DNA of 64,000 bases from Lentzea sp. NBRC 105346 (lineage in GTDB: Bacteria; Actinomycetota; Actinomycetes; Mycobacteriales; Pseudonocardiaceae), in NCBI RefSeq assembly GCF_030269605.1, contig NZ_BSTQ01000008.1:201601-265600 (forward strand). The letters are read 5' to 3'. Below the pieces are notes generated by a model, which had not been told where the DNA came from, searched no databases, and worked only from the letters and a program-made list of their open reading frames with translations. Below, piece after piece: positions 12,652-21,218 of the stretch. Position 1 is the first letter of the stretch, and every line of letters starts with the position of its first letter. A program made the position numbers and the translations under genes.

Positions 12652-12780
12652 GACCGCTCTCGCGCCAGGCCGGATAACAGATCTTGATCCATCCGATCCG
12701 GATGCATAATCAGGTGCAACACGAACGGCCCATCGAACGATGTGATCCCCAGCAGCCCGATGCGGTGACCGGAGGCGTGG

Positions 12781-13524
12781 ATGGGGCGGGTGCGGTGCGG
12801 GGCGGCGACGTCCACCGGCCTGGTGCGGGACACCAACGAGGACAACGCGTACGCGGGTGAGCGGATCTTCGCCGTCGCGGACGGCATGGGCGGGCACGCG
12901 GCGGGCGAGGTGGCGAGCGCGCTCGTCGTGGCCGCATTGGAGGCCCTTGACCAGCAGGAAGAGATCCATCCGGACGACATTCGCGAGGCGCTCGTGGCGG
13001 CGAACCAGGCGATGCTCGCCGACGAACATCCCGAGCGCGAGGGGATGGGGACAACGGTGTCGGGGATCGCGCTGCTCGACCTCTCCGGGAAACAGCACTG
13101 GCTCGTTTTCAACATCGGCGACTCGCGGGTCTACCGGTACGCGGATGATTCTTTGTCTCAGTTGACGGTCGACCACTCCGAGGTGGAGGAACTGGTTGCC
13201 CAGGGGTTGTTGACACCGGAAGAAGCTTTGGACTACCCAAGGCGCAACGTCGTCACCAGAGCACTCGGGATGCCGTACGCTCCGCAGCCCGACCAGTGGG
13301 TGCTTCCCGCCCGGCCCGGCGAGAGGTTCGTGCTCTGCACCGACGGCCTGACCAACGAGATATCCGACGACGCGATCGCCGAGGTCCTTCAAGAGAGGGC
13401 CGACGCCGATCGGACGGCGGAGGACCTGGTGCGGCTGGCCCTCGAATCAGGAGGGCGGGACAACGTGACGGCTGTCGTCGTTGACCATGACGCGTACTTC
13501 AGCAACGAGGTGGGCGAGGAATGA
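12781..13524 (+). CDS. PP2C-family serine/threonine phosphatase
   Basis: A metal-dependent phosphatase of 247 aa. It shows RDTNEDNAY, ADGMGGHAAGE, NIGDSRVYRY, LCTDGLTNEI and GGRDNVTAVVV, the usual PP2C metal-ligand motifs. No membrane segment is seen. It overlaps the following kinase gene by ATGA, so kinase and phosphatase are made together and likely act on the same phosphoproteins. The 129-bp upstream gap contains a small hairpin but no gene. Confidence 0.93.
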   Translation: MGRVRCGAATSTGLVRDTNEDNAYAGERIFAVADGMGGHAAGEVASALVVAALEALDQQEEIHPDDIREALVAANQAMLADEHPEREGMGTTVSGIALLDLSGKQHWLVFNIGDSRVYRYADDSLSQLTVDHSEVEELVAQGLLTPEEALDYPRRNVVTRALGMPYAPQPDQWVLPARPGERFVLCTDGLTNEISDDAIAEVLQERADADRTAEDLVRLALESGGRDNVTAVVVDHDAYFSNEVGEE

Positions 13525-14717
13525 CAGAGGAACTACCGGAGATCCCCGGCTTCCGGTACGTCCGACCGCTCGGCAAGAACGTTCATCTCTACCGTGACAA
13601 CCAGCACGAGGTCGCGGTGAAGCTGCTCGTCGACCCGCCGCGCGTGGCCGAGATCAAGACCGTGCTGGGGCTCAAGCACCCCGAGATCGTCGAGGTGCAC
13701 CGCGCCGGACGGACTCGCCTGGGACTGCTGTACCTGGTGATGAAGCACTACGAGCGCGGCGACCTGGCCGCGCTGGCGCCGTTGCCGGTCGACCGGGTGC
13801 TGCAGATCGGCGTGGAGATCGCGGGCGCGCTGCAGGCCGCCCATGACGTGGGTATCGCGCACCGGGACGTGAAGCCGGCGAACATCCTCATGGACGAGGT
13901 CGGCAACGTCTGCCTGACGGACTTCGGCGTGCTCGGGCGCGACCGGCTGCCGTGGACGGCGCCCGAGGTGATCAGCAACGGGCACCACGGCGTGCCGGCC
14001 GACATCTTCTCGCTCGGCGCGACGCTGTGGCACCTGGTCGTGGGGCACTCGCCATTCGTGGTGCCGCATGGCAACAACACGCGGGCGGTCCTCGAGCAGC
14101 GCATCCTGCACGGCAGTCCGCGCCCGACCGGCCGTGCGCCGAGGTCGTTCGAAGAGCTGCTGCGCCAGGCGATGGCGCTCGACCCGGCCGCGCGTCCCGC
14201 GTCCGCCAAGGAGTTCGTCGCGCGGCTGCGGGAGATCCAGCGTGAGACCGGTCCGGTGGAGGAGGTCTCCGCCGCGGAGGTCGTCCACGTGGGACCGCCG
14301 GCGCCGAAGAAGAAGTCGCGATGGCCGCTCTACGCGGGTGTCGGCGCGGTCGCCGCGGGCGTGATCGTGACGTCCGTGATCCTGTTGCCCGGCAACAAAA
14401 CCCTGCCGCCTGCCGCCACTTCGACGAACGTGCAGCCGCAGAACGCGGGCAGCCAGAGCGCGCTGCCCGGCCGCGCGAACGTGGTCGCCATGCGTATCGA
14501 CGCGAACACGCTCCGTTTCACCTGGACCTACAAGTCGCAGCTGCCGAACGACTCGTTCGTGTGGCGGACGAACGACGAGCTGAAGACCGGCACGGTCGAT
14601 GCGCCTCAGGTCGACCTTTACGCGCCCGGCGCGTTGTGCGTCGAGGTGAAGGTCGTTCGCGCGGACGGCAGCAACGCGACGTCCGACGACTGGTCGCCGG
14701 AGGGTTGCGGTTCGTGA
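13521..14717 (+). CDS. Transmembrane serine/threonine protein kinase
   Basis: A Hanks-type kinase of 398 aa: a cytosolic kinase domain (about 10-240), a basic juxtamembrane stretch, one membrane helix (about 268-290), and an external domain of about 105 residues without PASTA repeats. The catalytic lysine is K34 (VAVK), the loop is HRDVKPANIL (114-123), and DFG is at 134-136. The glycine-rich loop is degenerate (PLGKNVH), as in some compact actinobacterial kinases. The activation segment between DFG and APE is very short. The external part has a fibronectin-like strand pattern and two cysteines. It is coupled to the PP2C gene. Confidence 0.92.
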   Translation: MTEELPEIPGFRYVRPLGKNVHLYRDNQHEVAVKLLVDPPRVAEIKTVLGLKHPEIVEVHRAGRTRLGLLYLVMKHYERGDLAALAPLPVDRVLQIGVEIAGALQAAHDVGIAHRDVKPANILMDEVGNVCLTDFGVLGRDRLPWTAPEVISNGHHGVPADIFSLGATLWHLVVGHSPFVVPHGNNTRAVLEQRILHGSPRPTGRAPRSFEELLRQAMALDPAARPASAKEFVARLREIQRETGPVEEVSAAEVVHVGPPAPKKKSRWPLYAGVGAVAAGVIVTSVILLPGNKTLPPAATSTNVQPQNAGSQSALPGRANVVAMRIDANTLRFTWTYKSQLPNDSFVWRTNDELKTGTVDAPQVDLYAPGALCVEVKVVRADGSNATSDDWSPEGCGS

Positions 14718-14874
14718 TCGGCCTCTGGGGTTCGGGTGAGACTCGCGAAATACTGGGTATGTGCCCGGCGTCACTGCGCGAGCCGGTACGCTAGCCCATT
14801 CGCACCACACCCCAGGTGCCACTTTTCGACCGTCGACGAACTCGGCGCAGGTTTAAGCTCGACGTGACAGTCCT

Positions 14875-16233
14875 GTGTGGAGGTTCGACGTGCGCGGTGT
14901 GGTCGCCGCGGGTCATCCGCTCACCGCGAAGGCGGGCGCCGACGCGATACGCGCCGGTGGCAACGCCGTGGACGGGGCCATCGCGGCCATGCTGGCGTCG
15001 TGTGTCGCCGAGCCGCTGCTGACCGGCCTCGGAGCGAGCGGCTACATGCTGGTCGCGCCGCCCGGCGGGGAACCCGTGCTGCTCGACTTCTCGGCCGAGG
15101 CGCCGGGCCGCGGCGTCGACGTGGCCGACCGGGCGCCGCTCAAGCCGTTCCTGGTGAACTTCGGCGACGCCGTGCAGGAGTTCCACGTCGGCGCCTCGTC
15201 GTGCGCCACCTTCGGCGTGCCCGCGGGCATCGAGGAGGCCGCGAAGCGGTTCGGCAGCACGCCGCTGCACGAGCTGGTGCGGCCCGCCGTCCGCCTGGCC
15301 CAGGAAGGCGTGCGGGTGAACCGCAACCAGGCGTACGTGTACACGCTGATCGGCGGCATCCTCGGCTCGCACCACGTCGAGGGCGACCTCGTGCGCGACC
15401 CGGAGCTCGCGGAGTCGTTGGTACGACTGGGAGACGACGGCGCCGAGCCGTTCTACACCGGCGACATCGCCACCGCGATCGCCGACGAGGTGCGCGCGCA
15501 CGGCGGCCTGCTCGGCCGGGCCGATCTCGCGGCCTACCGCGTGATCGACCGGGAACCGCTGCGGGCGTCGTTCCGCGGCCGCGACGTGTACACCAACCCA
15601 CCGCCCAGCGCCGGTGGCGCCTTGCTCGCGCACGCGCTGGAGGTGTTGCCGCCGTCGCCCGACGCGCCGGCGATCGCCTCGGCCATGCTGTCCGGGCTGC
15701 TGAACCGGATGGGGTCCACCACGCACATCTCGGTGCTCGACGCCGACGGCATGGCGTGCACGGTGACCTGCACCAACGGTGAGGGTTCCGGTGTGCAGGT
15801 GCGGGGCACCGGCGTGCACCTGAACAACATGATGGGCGAGGAGGACCTGTCGCCCGCCGGCTTCTTCACGCATCTGCCCGGCGACCGGCTGCCGTCCATG
15901 ATGGCGCCGACCGTCGTCGTTCAGGATGGTGAGCCGGAGCTCGTGCTCGGGTCGGCCGGGTCGAGCCGGATCAGCGGCGCGATCCTGCAGGTGATCGTGA
16001 ACGTGCTCGATCGCGGGATGCGGGCGCAGGAGGCCGTGGACGCGCCTCGGCTGCACGCGCAGGACGGGGTCGTGTACGTCGAGCCTGGGGTGGACACCGC
16101 CGGGCTGGGCGAGGTGTCGCCGTTCCGGGCGCCGAACATGTTCTTCGGTGGCTGCCAGGTGGTGCAGCGGGTTCACGGGGAGCTCGTCGGGGGCGGGGAT
16201 CACCGCCGGGGTGGCGTGGCCGTCGTGGCGTAG
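14875..16233 (+). CDS. Gamma-glutamyltransferase family protein
   Basis: An Ntn-hydrolase of 452 aa, shorter than typical GGT (about 550-600). The large-subunit start (VVAAGHPLTAKAGADAIRAGGNAVDGAIA), the processing/nucleophile site STTHISVLDADG (T282) and the small-subunit GSAGSSRISGAILQV motif are all present. No signal peptide is obvious from the GTG at 14875, so a cytosolic or unconventionally placed enzyme is likely. It is followed after 12 bp by an aminotransferase on the same strand, consistent with amino-acid or glutathione-type gamma-glutamyl metabolism. Its substrate is not known. Confidence 0.88.
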   Translation: MWRFDVRGVVAAGHPLTAKAGADAIRAGGNAVDGAIAAMLASCVAEPLLTGLGASGYMLVAPPGGEPVLLDFSAEAPGRGVDVADRAPLKPFLVNFGDAVQEFHVGASSCATFGVPAGIEEAAKRFGSTPLHELVRPAVRLAQEGVRVNRNQAYVYTLIGGILGSHHVEGDLVRDPELAESLVRLGDDGAEPFYTGDIATAIADEVRAHGGLLGRADLAAYRVIDREPLRASFRGRDVYTNPPPSAGGALLAHALEVLPPSPDAPAIASAMLSGLLNRMGSTTHISVLDADGMACTVTCTNGEGSGVQVRGTGVHLNNMMGEEDLSPAGFFTHLPGDRLPSMMAPTVVVQDGEPELVLGSAGSSRISGAILQVIVNVLDRGMRAQEAVDAPRLHAQDGVVYVEPGVDTAGLGEVSPFRAPNMFFGGCQVVQRVHGELVGGGDHRRGGVAVVA

Positions 16234-16245
16234 CACAATCGTGTT

Positions 16246-17373
16246 GTGCAGCGGCTCGCGAACATTCCGGGCTTCAACATCGACCGCGTGGCCGCGGCCG
16301 CCGGGAACGATCCCGACGTGCTGCGGCTGGAGAACCTCGACGCCGACCTCCCGCCGCCACCCGGTGTCGTGGAGGCGACGCGCGCGGCGGTGGGTGAGGC
16401 GAACAGCTGGCTGCCGTTCACCGGCCGCGACGACCTGAAAGAGGCCGTCGTCGCGTTCATCGAACGGCGTGGCGGACCGTCCTACGACAGCGACGACGTG
16501 GTGATCACCTCGGGCCAGGGCGACGCGATGCTCGACGCGTTGCTGTGCCTCACCGATCCCGGCGACGAGGTCGTGCTCACGGACCCGACGTATGCCGGGA
16601 TGCTCAACCGCGTCCGTCTCGCGGGTGCGGTGCCGCGGCTGGCCCCGTTGCACGTCGTCGACGGCCGGTGGCGGCTCGATCTCGCCGGGCTGCGTGAGGC
16701 GGTGACCGAGCGGACGAAGGTCATCTTCGTCAACAACGCGTCGTTCCCGAGCGGGTGGGTGGCGAGCGAGGCGGAGTGGCACGCGATCGCGTCGCTGTGC
16801 CGCAACTCCGACCTCCGGCTGCTGTACTGGGCCGACTTCGAGGGCGTGCTGTTCGACGGGCATCCGGTGCTGCACCCGGCGGCGTTGCCCGGCATGCGCG
16901 ACCGCACGCTGATCGTCGGCTCGCCGCTGGAGAAGCGCATGATCGCCTGGCGGGTCGGATGGGTGGTGGCGCCCGGCGGCCTCGTCGAGGACGTGTCGCG
17001 GGTGCACATCTACAACGGGCTGGTGGCCAGCGGGTTCGCGCAGATCGGCACGCGCGTGGCGCTCGAAGCCCCGGACGACATGGCCGCCGCCAACGCCGAG
17101 TGGCAGCGGCGGCGCGACGAGGTGGTGCGGCAGCTCGACGGTTTCCCGGTGGTGCCCGCGGCGGGCGGCTGGTCGTTGCTGCTGGACACCGTCGCCATGG
17201 GCATCGACCCCGCCGACCTGTCGGCCCGGCTGCTGGAGCAGAAGGTCGCTGCGACACCGATGCACGGCTGGGGTGGTGAGGTGGCCGCCCGCCACCTCCG
17301 GTTCGTGTTCAGCACCGAGCCGGTGGAACGGCTGGCGCTGTTGGGCGAGCGCTTTCGGCGGGCGATCGGTTAG
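16246..17373 (+). CDS. PLP-dependent class I/II aminotransferase
   Basis: A fold-type I enzyme of 375 aa. It shows the substrate-arm NSWLPFTGRDDLKEAV, the cofactor-site TSGQGDAMLDALL, the ring-stacking region DPTYAGMLNR, NNASFPSG (Asn-Pro equivalent altered), WADFE (pyridine-nitrogen Asp) and the Schiff-base lysine in GSPLEKRMIAWRVGW. The start is GTG at 16246, 12 bp after the GGT stop. Such proteins transaminate amino acids or keto acids, but the substrate is unpredictable. Its stop overlaps the convergent TetR gene by four bases. Confidence 0.85.
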   Translation: MQRLANIPGFNIDRVAAAAGNDPDVLRLENLDADLPPPPGVVEATRAAVGEANSWLPFTGRDDLKEAVVAFIERRGGPSYDSDDVVITSGQGDAMLDALLCLTDPGDEVVLTDPTYAGMLNRVRLAGAVPRLAPLHVVDGRWRLDLAGLREAVTERTKVIFVNNASFPSGWVASEAEWHAIASLCRNSDLRLLYWADFEGVLFDGHPVLHPAALPGMRDRTLIVGSPLEKRMIAWRVGWVVAPGGLVEDVSRVHIYNGLVASGFAQIGTRVALEAPDDMAAANAEWQRRRDEVVRQLDGFPVVPAAGGWSLLLDTVAMGIDPADLSARLLEQKVAATPMHGWGGEVAARHLRFVFSTEPVERLALLGERFRRAIG

Positions 17374-17990
17374 ACGGGCCGGGTGATCGCGGCCAGCATG
17401 AGGCCGCGGATCTCCACGGCGATCTCGGCGACGTCCAGCGGCGGGTCGTGTGCCTGCCACTCGCGCAGCAACCCGGTGACCGCGCCGACCAGCGCGATCG
17501 CGGTCAGGCGGTAGTCGCGGTCCGGTGCCACGCCCATGCGGGCCGCGAGCCGGGCCTCGGTCTCGATGAACTCGGCCCAGCGGACCACCCAGCGCAGGTG
17601 CTGCCGTTCGAGGTCGGCGTTCACGCCCACGGCCTCGACGTAGTTCAGGCGCGGCACGCGCGGGTCGGCGGTCACGCTGCTCACGAACGCGTCGAGCAGC
17701 GTCGAGATGCGGGTCGCCACGTCCGCCTCGCCCAGGTCGGCCAGCGCGTCGGTGACCCGTTGCAGGGCCAGTGAGTTGATCAGGTCGTGCAGCACCAGCA
17801 GCACGGTTTCCTTGCTGTCGAACTCCTCGTAGAAGTTGCGCGTCGACACGCCCGCCTCCGTGCACAGCTCGGAGATCTTCGTCTGCGCGAACCCCTTGGC
17901 GGTGAACAGTTCCAGCGCGGCGCGCAGGAGTCGTTCCCGGCGCTCGGCCCGGCGCTGCTCCGGTGCGACGCCGGCGTACGACCGGGCCAC
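17370..17990 (-). CDS. TetR family transcriptional regulator
   Basis: A 206-aa repressor with the N-terminal TetR helix-turn-helix (LLRAALELFTAKGFAQTKIS to STRNFYEEFDSKETVL, about 20-65) and a helical ligand domain. It is divergent from a secreted lipase gene with an 89-bp gap, so self-control and control of that lipase are the simplest reading. The ligand is unknown, though a lipid or fatty acid would fit the neighbour. Confidence 0.88.
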   Translation of the reverse strand: MARSYAGVAPEQRRAERRERLLRAALELFTAKGFAQTKISELCTEAGVSTRNFYEEFDSKETVLLVLHDLINSLALQRVTDALADLGEADVATRISTLLDAFVSSVTADPRVPRLNYVEAVGVNADLERQHLRWVVRWAEFIETEARLAARMGVAPDRDYRLTAIALVGAVTGLLREWQAHDPPLDVAEIAVEIRGLMLAAITRPV

Positions 17991-18079
17991 GGCCCACCTC
18001 CATCTGGTAATGGGGATTGTCAGATTACTCGCCGAAGCTCTACATTGCGAAAACTGCGGTTACCACTCGGGAGGCGACG
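17991..18079. promoter_or_regulatory. Divergent tetR/lipase promoter region
   Basis: The 89-bp gap holds both start regions. An imperfect dyad GTAAT-N12-ATTAC is visible at about 18007-18028 and could be the TetR operator. The match is weak apart from the outer five bases. Confidence 0.4.
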
Positions 18080-19231
18080 ATGCCACGCCTGATGGCCTTG
18101 TTGAGCGCGCTTGTGCTGACGATCGCGATTGTTCCGGCGGCCCACGCTGGTGTGGACGGGGGCGCGCCGGGGGATGTGCTGAGCAGCCGGAAGGTCGACT
18201 GGCACCCGGAGCCGTTCAAGGTCTTCACCGCGCCGGTGAACACCTACGAGATCCTCTACCGCTCGACCTCGGCCACGGGGAAGCCGAACGCGGTGTCCGG
18301 CATGGTGCTCGTGCCACCGGTGCCGTGGACGAACGGGCCGCGTCCGGTCGTCGCCTACGCGATGGGCACGCAGGGCCTCGCCGACCAGTGCGCGCCGTCG
18401 CGGCAGCTGCAGAACGGCACCGAGGTCGAGATCGCCTTCCTGGTGCAGGCCATGCAGAAGGGCTGGGCGGTCGCGCTCACCGACTACGAGGGCCTCGGCA
18501 CGCCCGGCACGCACACCTACGCCGTCGGTCAGTCCGAGGGCCGCGCGCTGCTCGACGCCGCCCGTGCGGCGACGCGGCTGCCATCGGCCGGTCTGTCGCG
18601 CAACGCCCCGGTCGGCGCGTTCGGGTACTCGCAGGGCGGGCAGGCGGCGGCGTTCGCGGGGGAGCTGCAGCCGGCCTACGCGCCCGAGCTGAACCTGGTC
18701 GGCGTCGCCGAGGGCGGTGTGCCCGCCGATCTGGCCGAGGTGGCGCGGTTCAACGACGGCAACGCGGGCTCCAGCCTGGTGTTCGGTGCCGCGGCCGGGT
18801 TCGCGGCGGCCTATCCCGAGCTGCCGCTCGCCGAGGTGCTCAACGACCGCGGTCGCGACGTCATCGAGCGGGTGCGGAACTCGTGCGTCGTCGAGCTCGC
18901 GCTGACCGCGCCGTTCACCCGCATCAACAGCCTCACGACGCGGCCGGACGTGATGAACGAGCCGCCGTGGCGCGTGCGGCTCACCGAGAACACGCTCGGT
19001 TCGGTCAAGCCCGCCGTGCCGGTGTACCTGTACCACGGCACGGCGGACGAGCTGATCCCGTTCTCCACCGGCACGAAGCTGCGCTCGCGGTACTGCGGGC
19101 TCGGTGCCGACGTGCAGTGGACGGCGCTGCCGCTGGCCGGCCACATCGTCGCCGTCAGCGTGTGGGGTTCCAACGCGCTGAACTGGCTCGGTGACCGGTT
19201 CGCGGGCAGCCGCACCACGCCGAACTGCTAG
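18080..19231 (+). CDS. Secreted lipase (secretory lipase family, alpha/beta hydrolase)
   Basis: A 383-aa exported hydrolase. The signal peptide spans about 1-27 (MPRLMALLSALVLTIAIVPAAHA). The nucleophile elbow is GYSQGG, and the late YHGTADELIPFSTGTKL and AGHI segments supply the acid and histidine. The overall layout matches the LIP family of secretory lipases such as those of Candida and mycobacteria. ATG at 18080 is chosen for the GGGAGG five bases upstream; an upstream ATG at 18017 would put 21 extra residues before the signal. The stop lies in the first CTAG of the 166-bp inverted-repeat element. Confidence 0.9.
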   Translation: MPRLMALLSALVLTIAIVPAAHAGVDGGAPGDVLSSRKVDWHPEPFKVFTAPVNTYEILYRSTSATGKPNAVSGMVLVPPVPWTNGPRPVVAYAMGTQGLADQCAPSRQLQNGTEVEIAFLVQAMQKGWAVALTDYEGLGTPGTHTYAVGQSEGRALLDAARAATRLPSAGLSRNAPVGAFGYSQGGQAAAFAGELQPAYAPELNLVGVAEGGVPADLAEVARFNDGNAGSSLVFGAAAGFAAAYPELPLAEVLNDRGRDVIERVRNSCVVELALTAPFTRINSLTTRPDVMNEPPWRVRLTENTLGSVKPAVPVYLYHGTADELIPFSTGTKLRSRYCGLGADVQWTALPLAGHIVAVSVWGSNALNWLGDRFAGSRTTPNC

Positions 19232-19393
19232 TGGCGTGACCCGCAACGTTGGCGGTGAATTCACGCTCAGCGGGACGCCTCGCGGCACCGGCCCCACGCC
19301 CACAGCCAACCAGGATGAGGACGCGGGGCCGGCACCACGATGCGTCCATCTGACCGCGAATTCCCACGGCAACGTTGCGAGCCACGCCACTAG
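19228..19393. repeat. 166-bp inverted-repeat element with CTAG ends
   Basis: Ends of about 35 bases (19228-19262 and 19358-19393) are near-perfect inverted copies beginning CTAGTGGCGTG and containing CGCAACGTTG and GAATTC. A second, inner inverted pair around ACCGGCCCC and GGGGCCGG extends the foldback. The stop codons of both convergent genes are the TAG inside the terminal CTAG sequences. It has no reading frame of its own. It may be a MITE-like unit or an expanded terminator. Confidence 0.8.
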
Positions 19394-19953
19394 CACTTCT
19401 TCCAGGACAGCTTGAACGTGGCGGTGACGCTGCTGTCGGTCGAGTCCATCGTGATGAAGCTGGTGTCGTCCTTCGCCTTGATGCGAAGTTCGGCGTCGAT
19501 GGTCAGTGGCTTCTTCTCCTTGCAGGGCCCGTGGATGACGTCACCGGGCGACGGCCGGTCGGTGGACTGCCAGTCGTCACTCATCGGGCCGGTGAGCGCG
19601 TGCTTGAGGTTGCGGGCGGGCATGCCGGGGAAGAAGTACTTGGCGCGCTTCTCGCCGCCGGCGCCCTTGTCCAGGTTGGCGAAACCGCGGTAGTCGGTCG
19701 CCGCGATGCCGTACGTGTAGCCCTGCGGGTGGTTGACCCGCAGGGTGATGCGACAGTCCTTCTTGGCTTCAGATCCCTTGCCCTGCACCAGGAAATCGCT
19801 GTAGGTGACGGTGAACGCGGTGCGGTCGGGGGAGGGGGCGACCGCCGTGGTCCCGGGGAGGCAACCGGTGCCCTCCGTGCTGAGCACGTCGATCGTGACG
19901 GGCGTCGGTGGTGGGACCAGAGCGGTGAGCAGGAGCACGAGTGCCGTCAGCAT
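19390..19953 (-). CDS. Secreted DUF4360 family protein, second copy
   Basis: A 187-aa paralogue of the protein at 11037-11624. It has the same order of features: short signal peptide (MLTALVLLLTALVPPPTP), EGTGCLPGTTAVA, FTVTYSDFLVQ, KKDCRITLRV, a GYTYGIAATDYRGFA strand and a C-terminal SWKKC. ATG at 19953 is preferred because GGAAGG lies seven bases upstream. Longer in-frame starts read through an untypical leader. Function is unknown; it is probably a disulfide-bonded extracellular protein. Confidence 0.85.
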   Translation of the reverse strand: MLTALVLLLTALVPPPTPVTIDVLSTEGTGCLPGTTAVAPSPDRTAFTVTYSDFLVQGKGSEAKKDCRITLRVNHPQGYTYGIAATDYRGFANLDKGAGGEKRAKYFFPGMPARNLKHALTGPMSDDWQSTDRPSPGDVIHGPCKEKKPLTIDAELRIKAKDDTSFITMDSTDSSVTATFKLSWKKC

Positions 19954-20021
19954 TCGTTTTCCTTCCGGTCGACGATGACGGCGGCGGGTGAGGCAAGATA
20001 CCGCATCCGCCGCCGTCGTTG

Positions 20022-21101
20022 TCACGGCTGGAAGTCCACTTCGCGGAAGCGCGGCGACTCACCACAAAGTAACGGATTGTCCTTGCCTCGCAACGCTTTG
20101 TCGAACCACGCGGTGACATAGCGTCGTTCGATGGTGAGCGAACGTTCACCGTCGATCGGGCCGACCTCGAAGAGTTTCCCCACGTCCACAACGGACTTGA
20201 AGATGGTGACGTCGGTGAAGTCGTAGTGCAGCGCGCCCTGGACGACCAGGTGCAGGCGCGGGCCGCGCAGCCGGTCGTAGAAATCGGCCCAGTCCCGGTC
20301 GTCCACCCGGCGGTGGTTCTGGTTGCCCAGAAGGAGGAACGGCCGGTCGAGTGACGCGGAGCCGAGCGGGTTGCCGTCGAGCGCGGTGCCCGCGTGGAAG
20401 CGCCGATCGGCGTTCATCGTCCGCACGGCCGTGATGCTGCCCATCGAGTGCCCGAACACGCCGACGCGCGACAGGTCGATGTTTCGGCTGAACGGCCCCG
20501 TGGACAGTTGCGTGAGGACGAACCTCATGTCCGCCGTGCGGACGGCCAGCAACCGGTCGAAGTCCTTGAGCGCCTCGGGGTTCTGCGGTTCGATCCGGCC
20601 GCCGGGGAACTCGACGAACGGCGCGTCGAAGGTGTGGTCGACGGCCGCGACGACGTAACCGCGGCTGGCCAGCTCCTCGAAGATCCCGGTGTAGAGCGCG
20701 GCGTTGACGCCGAGGCCGGGGGAGAAGAGCAGCAGCGGATGCCGTGAGAGCGGTCGCGCGTCCTGGCGGCTGTGCGTCGGGAACGTCAGCAGGTCGTCCG
20801 GGAGCGTCGTGCCGAGTTGATCGTTGAGGAACCCGACGAGCAGGGCGCTCTGGGTCGGTGACACGTAGCCTGCGCGCGGACCGCGACGTTGGGCCGGGTA
20901 CCAGAGGCGGACCATCAGCTCGCGGTCGCGGACGGTCGGCGCCAGTGGGTCCTTTCGCGTGGTGTCGACCAGGTGCAGTGACGTCGTGCCGACGCCCTGG
21001 GTTCCGGTCGGGGCGGGCAGTTCGAGTGCCGTGGCGGCGTGGGCGGGCGTGGCCGTAAGGGCCGTCGCGAGCACCGCGCCGAGGATGGCTAATCGTTTCA
21101 T
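20022..21101 (-). CDS. Secreted alpha/beta hydrolase, PAF-acetylhydrolase-like
   Basis: A 359-aa exported esterase-type hydrolase. The signal peptide is MKRLAILGAVLATALTATPAHA. The oxyanion region is LLFSPGLGVNA, the nucleophile elbow is GHSMGS, and a late HYDFTDVTIF segment supplies the histidine. The fold order resembles platelet-activating-factor acetylhydrolases and dienelactone hydrolases. Starts upstream of 21101 would run back into the hairpin at 21163 and are unlikely. The substrate is unknown; a phospholipid or a polyester-like ester are options. Confidence 0.85.
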   Translation of the reverse strand: MKRLAILGAVLATALTATPAHAATALELPAPTGTQGVGTTSLHLVDTTRKDPLAPTVRDRELMVRLWYPAQRRGPRAGYVSPTQSALLVGFLNDQLGTTLPDDLLTFPTHSRQDARPLSRHPLLLFSPGLGVNAALYTGIFEELASRGYVVAAVDHTFDAPFVEFPGGRIEPQNPEALKDFDRLLAVRTADMRFVLTQLSTGPFSRNIDLSRVGVFGHSMGSITAVRTMNADRRFHAGTALDGNPLGSASLDRPFLLLGNQNHRRVDDRDWADFYDRLRGPRLHLVVQGALHYDFTDVTIFKSVVDVGKLFEVGPIDGERSLTIERRYVTAWFDKALRGKDNPLLCGESPRFREVDFQP

Positions 21102-21162
21102 GGGGGACACCGTGTCGATCCGTTCGCCGGAAAGCGATCCGGCCAGCCCCCGTTTTCGGCGT

Positions 21163-21215
21163 GCTATGGGGGGAGCTTTCCAAGCGCCCAGCGCTTGGAA
21201 AGCTCCCCCCATAGC
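21163..21215. terminator. Perfect 25-bp stem hairpin
   Basis: Arms 21163-21187 and 21191-21215 are exact inverted copies starting GCTATGGGGGG with a 3-base loop. The hairpin sits just after the response-regulator stop and before the hydrolase gene, both on the minus strand, so it should terminate the two-component transcript. A diverged relative of the same hairpin lies at 37816-37862. Confidence 0.88.
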
Positions 21216-21218
21216 AAC

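Noticed and set aside
14791..18003. 1,070-residue minus-strand frame
   Set aside because: Antisense to GGT and aminotransferase and low in recognisable content; only its upstream part overlaps the real TetR gene, which is in another frame.
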